Shown here piece after piece: positions 37,303-47,689 of a DNA stretch of 64,000 nt (position 1 is its first letter; each line of letters opens with the position of its first letter). Position numbers and translations under genes: made by a program. Origin of the DNA: Acanthochlamys bracteata (taxonomy: Eukaryota; Streptophyta; Magnoliopsida; Pandanales; Velloziaceae); NCBI GenBank assembly GCA_019914995.1, contig CM034139.1, forward strand, positions 2,768,461 through 2,832,460, written 5' to 3'. Under the pieces are notes generated by a model that was not told the origin of the DNA, ran no database searches, and worked only from the letters and a program-made list of their open reading frames with translations.

Positions 37303-37880
37303 AAAGTATTAGAACACAGCAACTGCCATAAGATTTTTTATTTTAATTAGCTTAAATTTGTCGACCAAGTGGCTTCTAATATGATCTTAGAGACGGTATA
37401 CTTAGAACTCCCTTTGAATTGATAAAGAGCTAGTAATATACTTAATTTGAAACAACAAAACACTCTCACATTAAGCTTATGTGTGTACAATTTCTTCAAG
37501 GTTATTTACATTATCTTTTTGAGATTAAGCCCGATAAGAAAAAAGGATTTATGGTATCTATGCTAGTGTGGTTATTCATCCTAATATCCTACAAACATCA
37601 CACTAATTTAGTTAATCTTGATGAGCAGCCGTATTATATTGAAAGCTTTATTGCTATACACAGACATCATCCGCGTTAATAGGAATTAATTGCCCATAGA
37701 AGTACATAAAAACTCAACTGATATTGACTGAGCATCTAACACATCTGTCCTATCATATCTACTTTACTGTATCTTCTATTCATGCATTGTTAACAAACAC
37801 GCCTAATTGATTTGTAGAACTATACGTCATTGTCATATGGATTATCTTATATGATGAGCTACGTACTGTATGGACAAGAA
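37303..37880. other. Intergenic stretch, no gene seen
   Basis: A 66-codon plus frame at 37479-37679 is followed by nothing recognisable and matches no known domain. I see no other structure. Confidence 0.4.
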
Positions 37881-38540
37881 GCTTGTCTAACGATTTGTTA
37901 GTGTTTAAAATAACGTATAATTGCTTAAAAAATAAGTGTTTAATTAACCTAATGCTTAAAATAAGTGTTTAAAACTAAGGTATAAGAGTTTTAATATATA
38001 TATATATATGGGATATGATAGAGGTACATAATATCTTTAAAGGCACATGGTGCACAAAAGTGGTCGGTGAGATATCCAATCTCCACCGTTGGATATGAAG
38101 AAGTGTGAGTTGAGAACATGTTGATAAAATTTCAGCTCAATCGGAATACGAACCGACTTCCATCGGAACTCTTGATCAAAATAACATAAAAAATTAAATT
38201 TGACAAAAGATATATATTTTGTTTTTGTGTCACTTTGATCAAGAGTTCCGATTGAGGCGGTTCATATTCTGATTGAGTTGAAATTTATCAACATGTTCTC
38301 AACTCACGGTTCTTCATATCCAGCGGTCGAGATTGGATTTGAATGTCTCGCCGGCCACTTTTGACCACACGTGCCTTTAAGAATATCATGTACCTCTATT
38401 CTATCCATATATATATATTATAACGTATAATTTATCTATATATTTTTAATTTTAAAAAAATTTAAAATATTATAAAAAAATTAAAAATTAAAATAAGATT
38501 TTGATTAATAATGACAAGAGTACCACCAAACATGTATGCA
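37880..38540. mobile_element. AT-rich outer element interrupted by the fold-back at 38010
   Basis: Sequence on both sides of the fold-back shares AACGTATAAT words (37910 and 38425), and the right end near 38520 has a CACCAAAC phrase typical of small plant DNA transposon termini. This suggests an older AT-rich MITE into which the fold-back inserted. The ends are not securely defined. Confidence 0.3.
38010..38406. mobile_element. Fold-back (Micron-like) element in a TA microsatellite, about 400 bp
   Basis: Long imperfect inverted repeats: left arm about 38010-38185, right arm about 38228-38406, homologous over roughly 170 bp (for example GAGTTGAGAACATGTTGATA in the left arm and its complement in the right). 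The outer edges lie directly in (TA)n runs at 37994-38009 and 38405-38418. Insertion into TA repeats is the hallmark of rice Micron-type elements. Non-coding; RNA from it would form a long hairpin. Confidence 0.8.
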
Positions 38541-38661
38541 GTATGTTTATCAATTACGTATAGTTGTTGCTAAAAAACATCTTAGTTATTGCTTGCTTGA
38601 TTATGCTTACTACATTTGTTCCATAGAATTTTTGAAGACGGCTTCAGGTTATTCTCTGATT

Positions 38662-39191
38662 TGTAACGAACTTAGGATTATTCTCAAAACCAATTGGCAA
38701 TGAGAAGAATGAGCCCAAATCTTTATAAATATCATCTCAGAACCATTGATAAGCAATGTGGGACTAAACCTTTCTTTAACACCTGCCCTCCAGCAGAGCC
38801 TTTTTTTTTATTTTAAATTGAATTAATGTGGTCTACATGCCCTGTAATAAATTGGATGAAGCGAGCGACCTGTCCTGAAATAAAATGGGCTATTTGCCCT
38901 AAAATGAGCGGACAACTGTCCTTTGAATAAAACGGACTACCTGTCTTGAAATGAAGCGGGCTATTTTTGCCCTAGAATAAACCGGACCATGAAGGCCCTA
39001 AATGGATATGAATAATAAGTTAGATTTAGCCCACATCTTGGACCGATCCGGTCCAACCGACTCTGATACTATGTAAAGAACTTAAGATTTTTCTCAAAAC
39101 CAATTGGCAATGAGAAAAGTGAGCCCAAATCTTTATGAATATCATCTTAGGATCATTGATAAGCAATGTGAAACTAAACCTTTCTTTAACA
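38662..39191 (-). mobile_element. TRIM retrotransposon, 530 bp, with 120-bp LTRs
   Basis: Direct terminal repeats 38662-38781 and 39072-39191, both 120 bp, beginning TGTAA and ending AACA on the plus strand, about 91% identical by eye. Read on the minus strand, the primer-binding site follows the first LTR almost at once (AGTATCAGAGTCGG, close to the initiator-Met-tRNA complement), and a purine-rich tract (GGAGGGCAGG) precedes the second LTR. The 290-bp interior has no ORF but a degenerate repeat of about 30 bp (GGGCTATTTGCCCT type). No 5-bp target duplication is visible. Confidence 0.88.
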
Positions 39192-39439
39192 GTGTGCTTT
39201 CTCAAACTCATATTCTTTTTTTTTTTTTAATGTGAGAAACCAGCAAGTCTGCCAGGCAAAGGCAGAAAAAACAATACAGTTTGGTCTAAAATATCAAAAC
39301 AATAACAAAAAGAGTAGCAAACTAAAGCCTCTACTGAAAATGCGCATTGATATTATTACGGGGTTGAACTTAGAAGCTGTACCCTTATCAAGAAATTCAC
39401 CCAAATTCTAACGCATAATAATACCATAAATAGTATATT

Positions 39440-39760
39440 GCACCCGGACTTCATAAAGAGTTTCTTCGAAGACTTCTAGAACGGCTTGTTTTAGAAGATA
39501 TTTAGAAGTACTTATAAAATAAAATTTTTTTAAATAAAAAATATTTTTATTTTTTTTAAAAATAAATTTTATTTTTTTATTTTTAAAAAAATAATAAAAA
39601 TATGTAATAAAAAATCTGACTTCACAAATTTTTTCTATATTTTTTAAATTTTTAAATAAATTTTTTATATATTTATAATATATATATTTAAAATATAAAT
39701 TAAAAAAATTAAAAAATAGCATTTGAAACGCTCTCCACCAAACGCTCTCTTAGATGGGCT
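39440..39760 (-). mobile_element. AT-rich MITE, copy 1 of a family shared with 54985-55243
   Basis: On the minus strand it starts near GCGTTTGGTGGAGAGCGTTT (about 39750) and runs through an AT-rich interior that matches the plus-strand sequence at 55070-55230 (AATTTATTTAAAAATTTAAA, ATTTTATAAG). Non-coding; the long Phe/Lys/Ile-rich open frame here is an artefact of AT bias. Confidence 0.6.
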
Positions 39761-41012
39761 GGTGACAACGCGTGACATTTTTGGAACTCCACTCAAAAAT
39801 TTGCTTGCCTATCTGCATCCTCTGCAGTCAGGTCGTCAATTTACTTCTTAAAATTATCCACCCAGAGTTTTGACACATCATCTACACATGATGAATAGCT
39901 AAGATGCAGCCACCTCAACTCATTTTTTCTTCTTTTCTTTCTTCTAAAATTTTTAATGTGTTATTTTATATCTGAAAATATCTTTTCTTAAAAATATTAT
40001 TTTCAATAATTTTGTATTATTCATAATAATTTAGTATTTGATTTATTTTTAAAAAAATTTATTTTTTTAAACCTTATTTTCTTTTAGAAAAAGAACACAC
40101 TCTTACTACGATTTGCTGTACTCAAATTCCCTAATATCTTATCGTCACCAACCTTCCAAAAGGTAATTGCTTCGGCACGAGTCCATCTTCAATCCACCAC
40201 CGAAAGTTTTACCATCTCACAAACGAATATTTCTCGTACTTCTAAGCTACAAATTAAATACCTAAACTATTAGATATAATTAGATACACAATAGAATTAT
40301 TTCAAATGTTTCATACGTAGATCTCCAGTGAAGGGAGTCCTTGCTGTAGTTATATCTGAGTACAAAGAATTATGCTCATTGACTGTTCTCTGAATCTTTC
40401 GGACCAATTCTTCTTGTAATTTACACTGAAAAGTGACTCGATAAAGAGGCGCGTAGTAATGCTTGCATCGACGAAAATTTTGTTTACTGTACTTTAAAAA
40501 TATTATACTAATTTTCATATGAACACCGATTTTGTTCACTATGAATGTTTGCAAGTTTGATATGGTCCTCTTTACACCATTTAAGTTTGCAGTATAGCAT
40601 AAAGAGTTAATAAAGACGCAAACCAATGGAAAGTGTGTATATAGATGTACGAAGAAAGAACAAGGAGGACTTCAAGAGGATATATATCAATACTTTTTCT
40701 TCATCAATTAATTCATTAATGTTTACATTCATAGTGTTCTCCAAGATGTTGGATAAAAATAAGAGAGGATCTCTCATTAAAAAAGAAAGCTAGTTCCTTA
40801 TTTTCTTCTTCTAATAATAATAAGATATACAAGTAAATACTCACATTGATGGCATTTCCATCTTCCCCAAATTTGTAAACTTTTCTTATGAGCTAGAAGA
40901 GGAGGGTATTCCAGGCAAACATCTGTCTCTAAAAGAACGGAGAGGGCGTTCCTGGAATGAGTGGCCATCTATTTTCAAAGACAAGCACCATCATCACCAA
41001 TCATTTCATTCC
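39761..41012. other. Intergenic stretch, no supported gene
   Basis: A 109-codon minus frame at 40297-40626 has no ATG-linked family match and ordinary AT composition. 40900-41012 is probably the 3' UTR of the minus-strand gene that follows. Confidence 0.4.
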
Positions 41013-41549
41013 CTAAATATCCCTCCATGGTACACCAGACAAGGAAACCCTACCAAAACCCCAGTGACCCACCTGGTACCAATCCAACCACATCTTCTCT
41101 GCTTCTAAAACATTACCATTACCAAACTGCCCTCCATCACCATTCATTCCGATAACACCCCTTTGCTCTTCTTCTGTGATCTTCATGCGATTGCTATGAT
41201 GAGATCTCAACTCCATTATCGAATCATCATTGTCTTTGATCTTCTTTTTGGGAATATGTCTCACATTGTGTTTCTTCTTGCATGAAAGTTTCTTCCTTTT
41301 AATGAGAACAAGACATCGCCTTCCGAGAGCCCATGGAACGCGAAAGAAAGCAAAGGCAATGAGATTGATTAATGCACAGGGGCAGCAAGAGAGTGCAACA
41401 CAGTCAGCAAGCACTACTGCTGTGCATGACCGGCACGACACGCTGGAGCATTCTGCTAGAACACCTACAGGCTCCTCTGCTGCAGCTGCTGTAGACGCTG
41501 AAAACCTTCTCTTATTGCGAACTTGTTTAGTAGATGATGGCGAAGCCAT
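41013..41549 (-). CDS. Intronless plant-specific protein of unknown function, 178 aa
   Basis: Reads as a complete single-exon gene from ATG 41549 to the stop at 41013. The sequence recalls a plant protein family of unknown function: N-terminal SSTKQVRNKRRFS, an Ala-rich link, then a Cys-rich hydrophobic core ECSSVSCRSCTAVVLADCVA followed by LSCCPCALINLIAFAFFRVP and WALGRRCL, a basic region KRKKLSCKKK, and a C-terminal block MWLDWYQVGHWGFGRVSLSG that resembles the conserved end of the family. The cysteines and nearby hydrophobic stretch could mean membrane or lipid association; this is inference. The plus-strand frame at 41230-41589 is its shadow. Confidence 0.8.
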   Translation of the reverse strand: MASPSSTKQVRNKRRFSASTAAAAEEPVGVLAECSSVSCRSCTAVVLADCVALSCCPCALINLIAFAFFRVPWALGRRCLVLIKRKKLSCKKKHNVRHIPKKKIKDNDDSIMELRSHHSNRMKITEEEQRGVIGMNGDGGQFGNGNVLEAEKMWLDWYQVGHWGFGRVSLSGVPWRDI

Positions 41550-41693
41550 TTCTGGAGCTGTAGTCCTGTGGAAAGAGATGAAAGATTGATGATCAGGAGG
41601 ATATGAAGTGTTTCATGAAGTAGTAGCTGTTTTCGTTTCGTAGCCAAGATGATTGGGTGTTTTCAAGTCGCAAACAACACAAATTTGATACAG

Positions 41694-41701
41694 TTTATAT
41701 A
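41694..41701 (-). promoter_or_regulatory. Candidate TATA box for the 41013-41549 gene
   Basis: TATATAAA on the minus strand, 145 bases upstream of the ATG. Position suits a leader of about 110 nt. Prediction only. Confidence 0.5.
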
Positions 41702-42484
41702 CATAGTCAGATGAGGGGCACACCAAGTTAAATTTGTCCTATTAAATAAATACTCAAGTTAAACTGGTCCCTTGATTCTTACAAGTGGTCACATGTTTAA
41801 TAGTTCTAATTGATTTCCTGAATTGGAGATTATGTTATGCATGGCAGCTTAACTGCAAGGATAAAGCTTATATAGTCCACTCTTATACCAGAGTTTTAAT
41901 TTCATTTCATCCTAAATTTTGTATTTTTTAATAAATTTTAAAGAATTTTATAAAAATTTTTAAAATAAAAAATATAAAAAAGTGTTATATGATAATGCTT
42001 TTATATATATAACTTTTTACAAATACAAAACTTTTTAAAATATTTTTTATTTAGAAAAATGTTTTTATAAGAATTTTAAAATGTCTTCTAAATAATAAAG
42101 TCAGTTTTCAAGCAAGTTCTAACTAGTGCTTTACGAGAATATCTAATTGAAGAAAATTTTAAACTAAATACTTACTTAAATATTTCTAAATCGGACTTGA
42201 GTAAACTTTTGCAATGCATTTATTTAGACCTAATGAATGACTTTGTCTGAGAGCCCTCACGTTGAGAAAGGGGCCATGGAGTCATCGAGTACTTCTGGTC
42301 ATATAGGAAAAAAGTTAGTGTCCATCTTTCATAGTTTCATGAACAGAGCTTTCTGGATAAGCGTTTTAATGTCCTCCTCTGCTTTCTTTTATCTTGAATT
42401 GATTTCAGGCCGATAGGGTTTTTCCTTTCCCAGTAAAGTAAACATTTATTTTCAAACCATTTAGGTTCTTTCTTTCATTAGTCA
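41702..42484. other. Intergenic stretch with a possible small ORF
   Basis: 41890-42110 is AT-rich and ends in TTTTTATAAGAATTTTAAAA, similar to the termini of the AT-rich MITE family, so may be another decayed copy. A 46-codon frame at 42276-42416 (MESSSTSGHIGKKLVSIFHS...) has an ATG in good context but no family match. Confidence 0.35.
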
Positions 42485-43059
42485 AAGGAGTGTTAATTCG
42501 AATTTTTGGATCGATTCCGGATCGATTTATATAATAATTGGATCAAAATTATTTAATTCTAATTCGATCTATTTATTTATATGGGTCAAAATTATCAATC
42601 CTAACTCAACCTATTTATAACCGGATCAAACTCAATCGACCCATTTAATAATTAAAATTATTAAAACAAAAATATTAAATATTAAATTTTAATAATAATA
42701 TATAAAAATTATTAATTATGATATATTTAAAAAAAAATATTAATTTTGATAAATTTTATAAATTAAATAAAAATTAGTTAAATTAAGATAAATTAAAAAA
42801 TATATATATATAAATTAAATTCAAATTTTTTACTATTATTTTTTAATTATTAAGTAATATATACTATATAAATAGTTAAACGAATTAAATAGGTCAATTT
42901 TAGGTCAATCCAAATCCGATCCAAACTCGTTTAAAATTTCAAATCAGTTTGGATCGATCAGAAAATCGATTCGAATGTGGCTAAGGTTGACCTGAATTCG
43001 ACTTTTTCGGATCAATTTCGGATCAAATTTTTGAATCGGATCTAAATTTGCCACCCCTA
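42485..43059 (+). mobile_element. hAT MITE, GATCCG-rich family, copy B (575 bp)
   Basis: Ends AAGGAGTGTTAA and GCCACCCCTA match the family terminal repeats. Flanks ATTAGTCA (42477-42484) and ATTAGTTA (43060-43067) are an 8-bp target duplication with one change. Same orientation as copy A; the interior shares GGATCGATTCCGGATCGAT and ATAATAATT motifs. Non-coding. Confidence 0.85.
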
Positions 43060-45540
43060 ATTAGTTATATATACTACTGTTACATAATACCATTTTGATT
43101 CTTCCTTTCAAACCTTGATTGCTACATTTTCCCACTTCACGTCTTCTCATAAGAGCTCGATGGGAGCAAGCATCCTAACAAATTTTTTGCTATATTTTTA
43201 ATTTAGAATTCTTAGTTATATATGATTGACAGTTTATTTTAGGGGGCTAAAATGTTATAATAACTTATACTATGATGGATTTAATTTAACTTTATCTAGG
43301 TTTATGGTTTGTTTATAGTATTTTAACCACCGGCTATGTTTATGTCCTTAATTATGTTTCAAAAATTAGTTTTTTATAAAAAGAAAGTTTGTAATAAAAG
43401 TGGACAATTCAGTTATATTTGTATTTTCTTGATATGAAATGCTAATTTTGCGAGTGGCTACTTCTTTTAAGGAAAATACTATCCAACCACTAAATCCAAA
43501 CGAAATTATTTAAATTAAATTCGAATTTAATTTTTATCAGAATTTAAAATTAATCCAATAAATTAAATAAATTCAAATTAAATTTGAATTGACTCGACAC
43601 ATTTAATTTATATAATTATTTATATAATATATATTATTTAATAATAAAAATATTTAAAATATTATATATTTTTGTTTAGCTTATCATAATTAGTTTAATT
43701 TCTTACTTTTATACACTTCGTAAATTGCTATTTTTTCATATTGAATATATATATAATATCTAATAATTTTCACTTATTGTTGTTAAAAATTAATTTTATA
43801 ATTCTTATTATAACAATTATTAAATAACAAATTTAACTTTAATTTGATTATTAAATAAATAATATTAGTATTAATAATTTAATTAGGATAAAAAATCTTG
43901 ACCATTACAGGTCGCCCCGGATCGATCATGTCAACCCTAAATTAGTTTGAGTGTGCAGTAATTACTTATTTTGAGCTTATTTAAAGTAAGGTCCTCATAC
44001 TAAATTGTTATTTATAAACAGTGTGATCATGTGAAATAACTATTTTGTCGTCAGAAATCTTAACAAATAAAGTGCATGTTTTCAAAGATTTTATTTAAAA
44101 AATATTTAAAATTAAATATGTTTTAGATATACTAAAATAAGAAAATTAAGATGTATATGAAAATGGATGTAAAAATTTAATATATATCATCTATTATATC
44201 TAAAAAATTTGTGTCATATTTATTTTTTTATCTTATACGTATTTTTAATTCAAACATTGTTCTCAACTTATTTCAAACATAAATGCTTTTTATAAAAAAA
44301 CACGTATGAAACTCCCAATTTAAGAAATAAATATAAAATTTTATTTTAATAAATATGTTTTTTAAAGATTATCTAAACTTACCCTCAGCTCAATTAGGAC
44401 AGCGATCGTACTGTACTACAAGGATATCAAGCACGATTGCTATCTATCAAATAATTAAGCATGGCCAGAAATGAATTAGGAAGTAGGACTTATCTAAGAC
44501 GCAACCCTAATTTAGAAAGGATCCTACCTACATAAATTGCATTATTTTTTATGGGGCCTAATAACCACTGTATGAATATAATTTGAGTTGATAGATTCTT
44601 ACTCAATTGCTTCAACTTTGTTGTTTAATAAGAAGGTAGGCGTTGCTAAACACATTTTAAAATAGTCCTAATATTTGTCGATTGCGAAACAAATAAAAGT
44701 ACTAATCTTAGCTTTAAATATGACAAGACGCTATTTCGTTGATTTTTCTTGTTTAAAATTAAATGTCTTTGGACTAATAATAAAGTAATAACAAAAAGAA
44801 GTTCCAGATTAAGCTACTGCAATGCCATCGGTAGAAATATCTTAAAATATATATGAAACTAATTCAGTTCATAGCTCTACAATTGATGTGAATGGAATCG
44901 GAGTCTTACAACCATTGACAAATTTAATGGAAGTATTATTTACTTAATCTTATCTACTGTGCGTGTACATGTGTAGACATGCATGTGTTAGATTGTCAGA
45001 GATCTGAAGCAAAAACACTGTTTCTCGCATTTGCTTCAAAAAAGAAAGAAAAACAACAAGGTGATGTGAAGAGAGCTAAGAATATTAAAGCTTCTTTCCT
45101 AGCAACTAGGCTGTCATATCTATCTATTTTCAACCAAAATGTCCATTGTCGTTGTAGTATTATTGTACGCCTAGCTAGTTAAGAGATCGTCTAGCAGTAC
45201 CTACGGATCTAGTACTCGTAGGAGTGATAATATCCTTTTGTCCATCGATCCATCTTGGGAAAGTAAATTCAAGTTAACAAAAGAAAAACTTCTGAGAAAG
45301 GAAACTAGCAGAAATAAATTTATTTACGTCTCTGATCAGTGCAGATTAACTGTTCTTTCCTTCCTCTAATTTTCTTTTTGGAGAAACTTGGCATTACATT
45401 AGTAAATAAACTGAAAGAAACTCTTTAAACAAAGGTGGATTATTATTAGCTGTTCTCTTCTCCTAGTTATTACAGTCAATGCGAAGGAAGTACCAATAAA
45501 ACAAAGAAGAAAACAGAGAGCAAGCATTTGTACCTGATAA
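43060..45540. other. AT-rich intergenic stretch, no supported gene
   Basis: 43490-43940 is strongly AT-rich and ends GGATCGATCATGTCAACCCTA, so it may be a fourth, highly diverged copy of the GATCCG-rich hAT MITE. A 67-codon frame at 44979-45182 is not convincing. Nothing else recognised. Confidence 0.4.
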
Positions 45541-45574
45541 GGAAGAAAACAACACTTCTACTACAGTTCTGTCA

Positions 45575-45990
45575 CTGAGCAGAGCTCCTCTTCCTCCACA
45601 AAATCATGATACAGAAGCATTGTTTGCTTTTGTTCTTCTTCCAGAGTTAAACCTGTATAAAGATAATACGGAAGAAGAAAAAATTTAGTTTGAAATCACA
45701 GAGTGAAGATGGACAGTTTAACATTTACCTCGCTCTGCTGCAAAGCTGCGGTTGTCATGAACTGTTTCAGTTTAAATTATCAATAAACATATAGAAGAGT
45801 AACTTACGTTACATGAATGAACGCTAGAATATAAAAGAAAAATTGGTTTACAACTTCCAAGGACAGCGAAGAGCTAGTTGACCTGTCTCCTGTTTCCTCC
45901 AGTGTTTTCTCCTCTGCTGCTGACTGCCGTTTGAGATTGTTAAAGAGGCAAAAGCACTGGAACATGTACTGTTTTTAGTATTGTAATCAA
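45575..45990 (-). CDS. Possible small multi-exon gene, unrecognised
   Basis: Three minus-strand pieces look coding. First: ATG near 45965, MFQCFCLFNNLKRQSAAEEK continuing TLEETGDRSTSSS, to a donor near 45850. Second: 45724-45756, between an ACAG acceptor and a GTAAAT donor (reads FMTTAALQQSE or HDNRSFAAER). Third: from an ATACAG acceptor at 45654, LTLEEEQKQTMLLYHDFVEE to a stop near 45565. The frame that keeps the third piece open does not join the first through the splice sites I can see, so either a junction is misread or the product is a short peptide of about 51 aa ending in exon 3. It could also be a non-coding RNA. Family unknown. Confidence 0.3.
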
Positions 45991-47164
45991 AAGTTTTGAC
46001 TAAGATTGGGATTCACTCGCTCACTCACTCTCTCATCATACTTTTCTTGGGAAATATGTAGAATTATATCTTTGTTTTGGGGCGAAACTATTGTTAATTA
46101 ATTTTTGATCAAGATATAGGTAGACATACAGTCTCTCTTAAGAGTGCGTGAATTTTATTAAATTAAATTTAATATATTAAATTTGTTTAAAAAGTAAATA
46201 AAAAGTAAGTTTAATAAATTTAAAATTCAGAATTTGATAAAAATATATATTTTAATTAATTGAAACAGGCTTTAAAAATATTTATTTGTTATTGATTTAG
46301 TTAAAAATTTTAGTTATAATAAGGCACGATGACAACTTAAAATGTGCATAGATTTGTTCGAGAGGAATTTGGCAGCAGAATCTTTGGGAAGATGGTTGCT
46401 TTTTTGACCAAAGATAGTAGAATTGGGAATATGTGATTTATTAAAGATGTAATAAAGAGGAAGAATACAAAATGTAATAGTTCCAAGACGTGACTGTGTT
46501 ATATGTTTAAAGGAGTTTCTAATTACCCCCAAATTCCTGGAAGAAGCCAAGATAGTGAATTACCGAGGAGGTCTTAATGACTGAAAGCTTGAAGTTCCAA
46601 GTCCCGAAATGGTCTACCAACTTTCAGCAACTACAGCAGAATCCAGATGAATTCTATTTCCAGCTTGCAATACAGTTGAGCAATGTACAAGACTAAAAGC
46701 ATATTACAAGTAGTTGTCAAAACCACTATATTATTTATTTTATCTTATATTTAAAATTTTTCAAAATTTTCTCACTTTATTAATATCAAATAAATAAATG
46801 TGACCATAAAGAAAATTCTAATATTTACACATCAAATAAGATATTTTTCGATATATGAAGCTCATCTTAGTTTAACTATCACAAAATGTCTATCAAAATT
46901 TCAGATAGTAGATAACTTTATACTAGTTATTTTCTTTATTAACACCGGTGAAACTGCAAATATAATTATTAATATGCTTTTTGTTTTTCATGCCAAACTC
47001 GTTTAGCATCTCTAATGTTCATGTGCTCATGCGGTTTCATGAATTTTATAATTATGAACTCTAAATTTTACTTAAGATTGGCTCCAATTCTAAGTCCACA
47101 ATGGTGAGGTTCTTCTAACATTTTTCTATCATTAAGATACTTGTTATAGTTGATTGAAATTTAT
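45991..47164. other. Intergenic stretch, no gene seen
   Basis: A short GTGAGTGAGCGAGTGA run on the minus strand (about 46015-46035) may belong to the leader of the small candidate gene. 46140-46290 is AT-rich. Minus frame 46314-46550 has no recognisable motif. Confidence 0.4.
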
Positions 47165-47167
47165 TAA

Positions 47168-47342
47168 GGATGTGTTTCAATTAATAGACCTCACTTTTTT
47201 CGTCAAATTTAATTTCGAACTCACTTTTTATATTTTGTTCTACCTAAAACATAACGAACTCACTTCTAATATGCCTTTTGTTAAACTTAGTTTTATGAAA
47301 CTCAGTTTCAGAAAACTCACATTGTACTAATTCAACACACCC
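47168..47342. mobile_element. Tourist-like (PIF/Harbinger) MITE, 175 bp, with TAA TSD
   Basis: Terminal inverted repeats GGATGTGTTTCAATTA at the left and TAATTCAACACACCC at the right, flanked by TAA at 47165-47167 and 47343-47345, the standard PIF/Harbinger target duplication. Non-coding interior with repeated AACTCACTT/AACTCAGTTT words. Confidence 0.85.
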
Positions 47343-47689
47343 TAAAACTTCAAAGGCTTAATCTCAAAACTATAACAACCAACGCAATATATTGTGTGGG
47401 ACTTTATTTTATATTTAATGTTGAAACATCCACATATTAATAACATAATTTTCCAATTAAACTTATAACTAGTCATTTTCTAGTTTAGGTTGGTTTGTCA
47501 TTGTTTTTGACTTTCACTAAAGAGTTCTAATCTCATCCTTCTCGGTATCAATATTATCAATTCTAATTAATTTCTTAACCATGTATCTAATGTTTTCACT
47601 ATATTTTACAAATGTAAGAAAAATAATTTCACTTCTAATTAATTTCGTACATAATCATATTTTACACTAATACGTCTATACTTCTCATT

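Noticed and set aside
40297-40626. 109-codon minus frame
   Set aside because: No family motif, AT-driven composition, no flanking gene signals.
41230-41589. 119-codon plus frame
   Set aside because: Shadow of the better-supported minus-strand gene 41013-41549.
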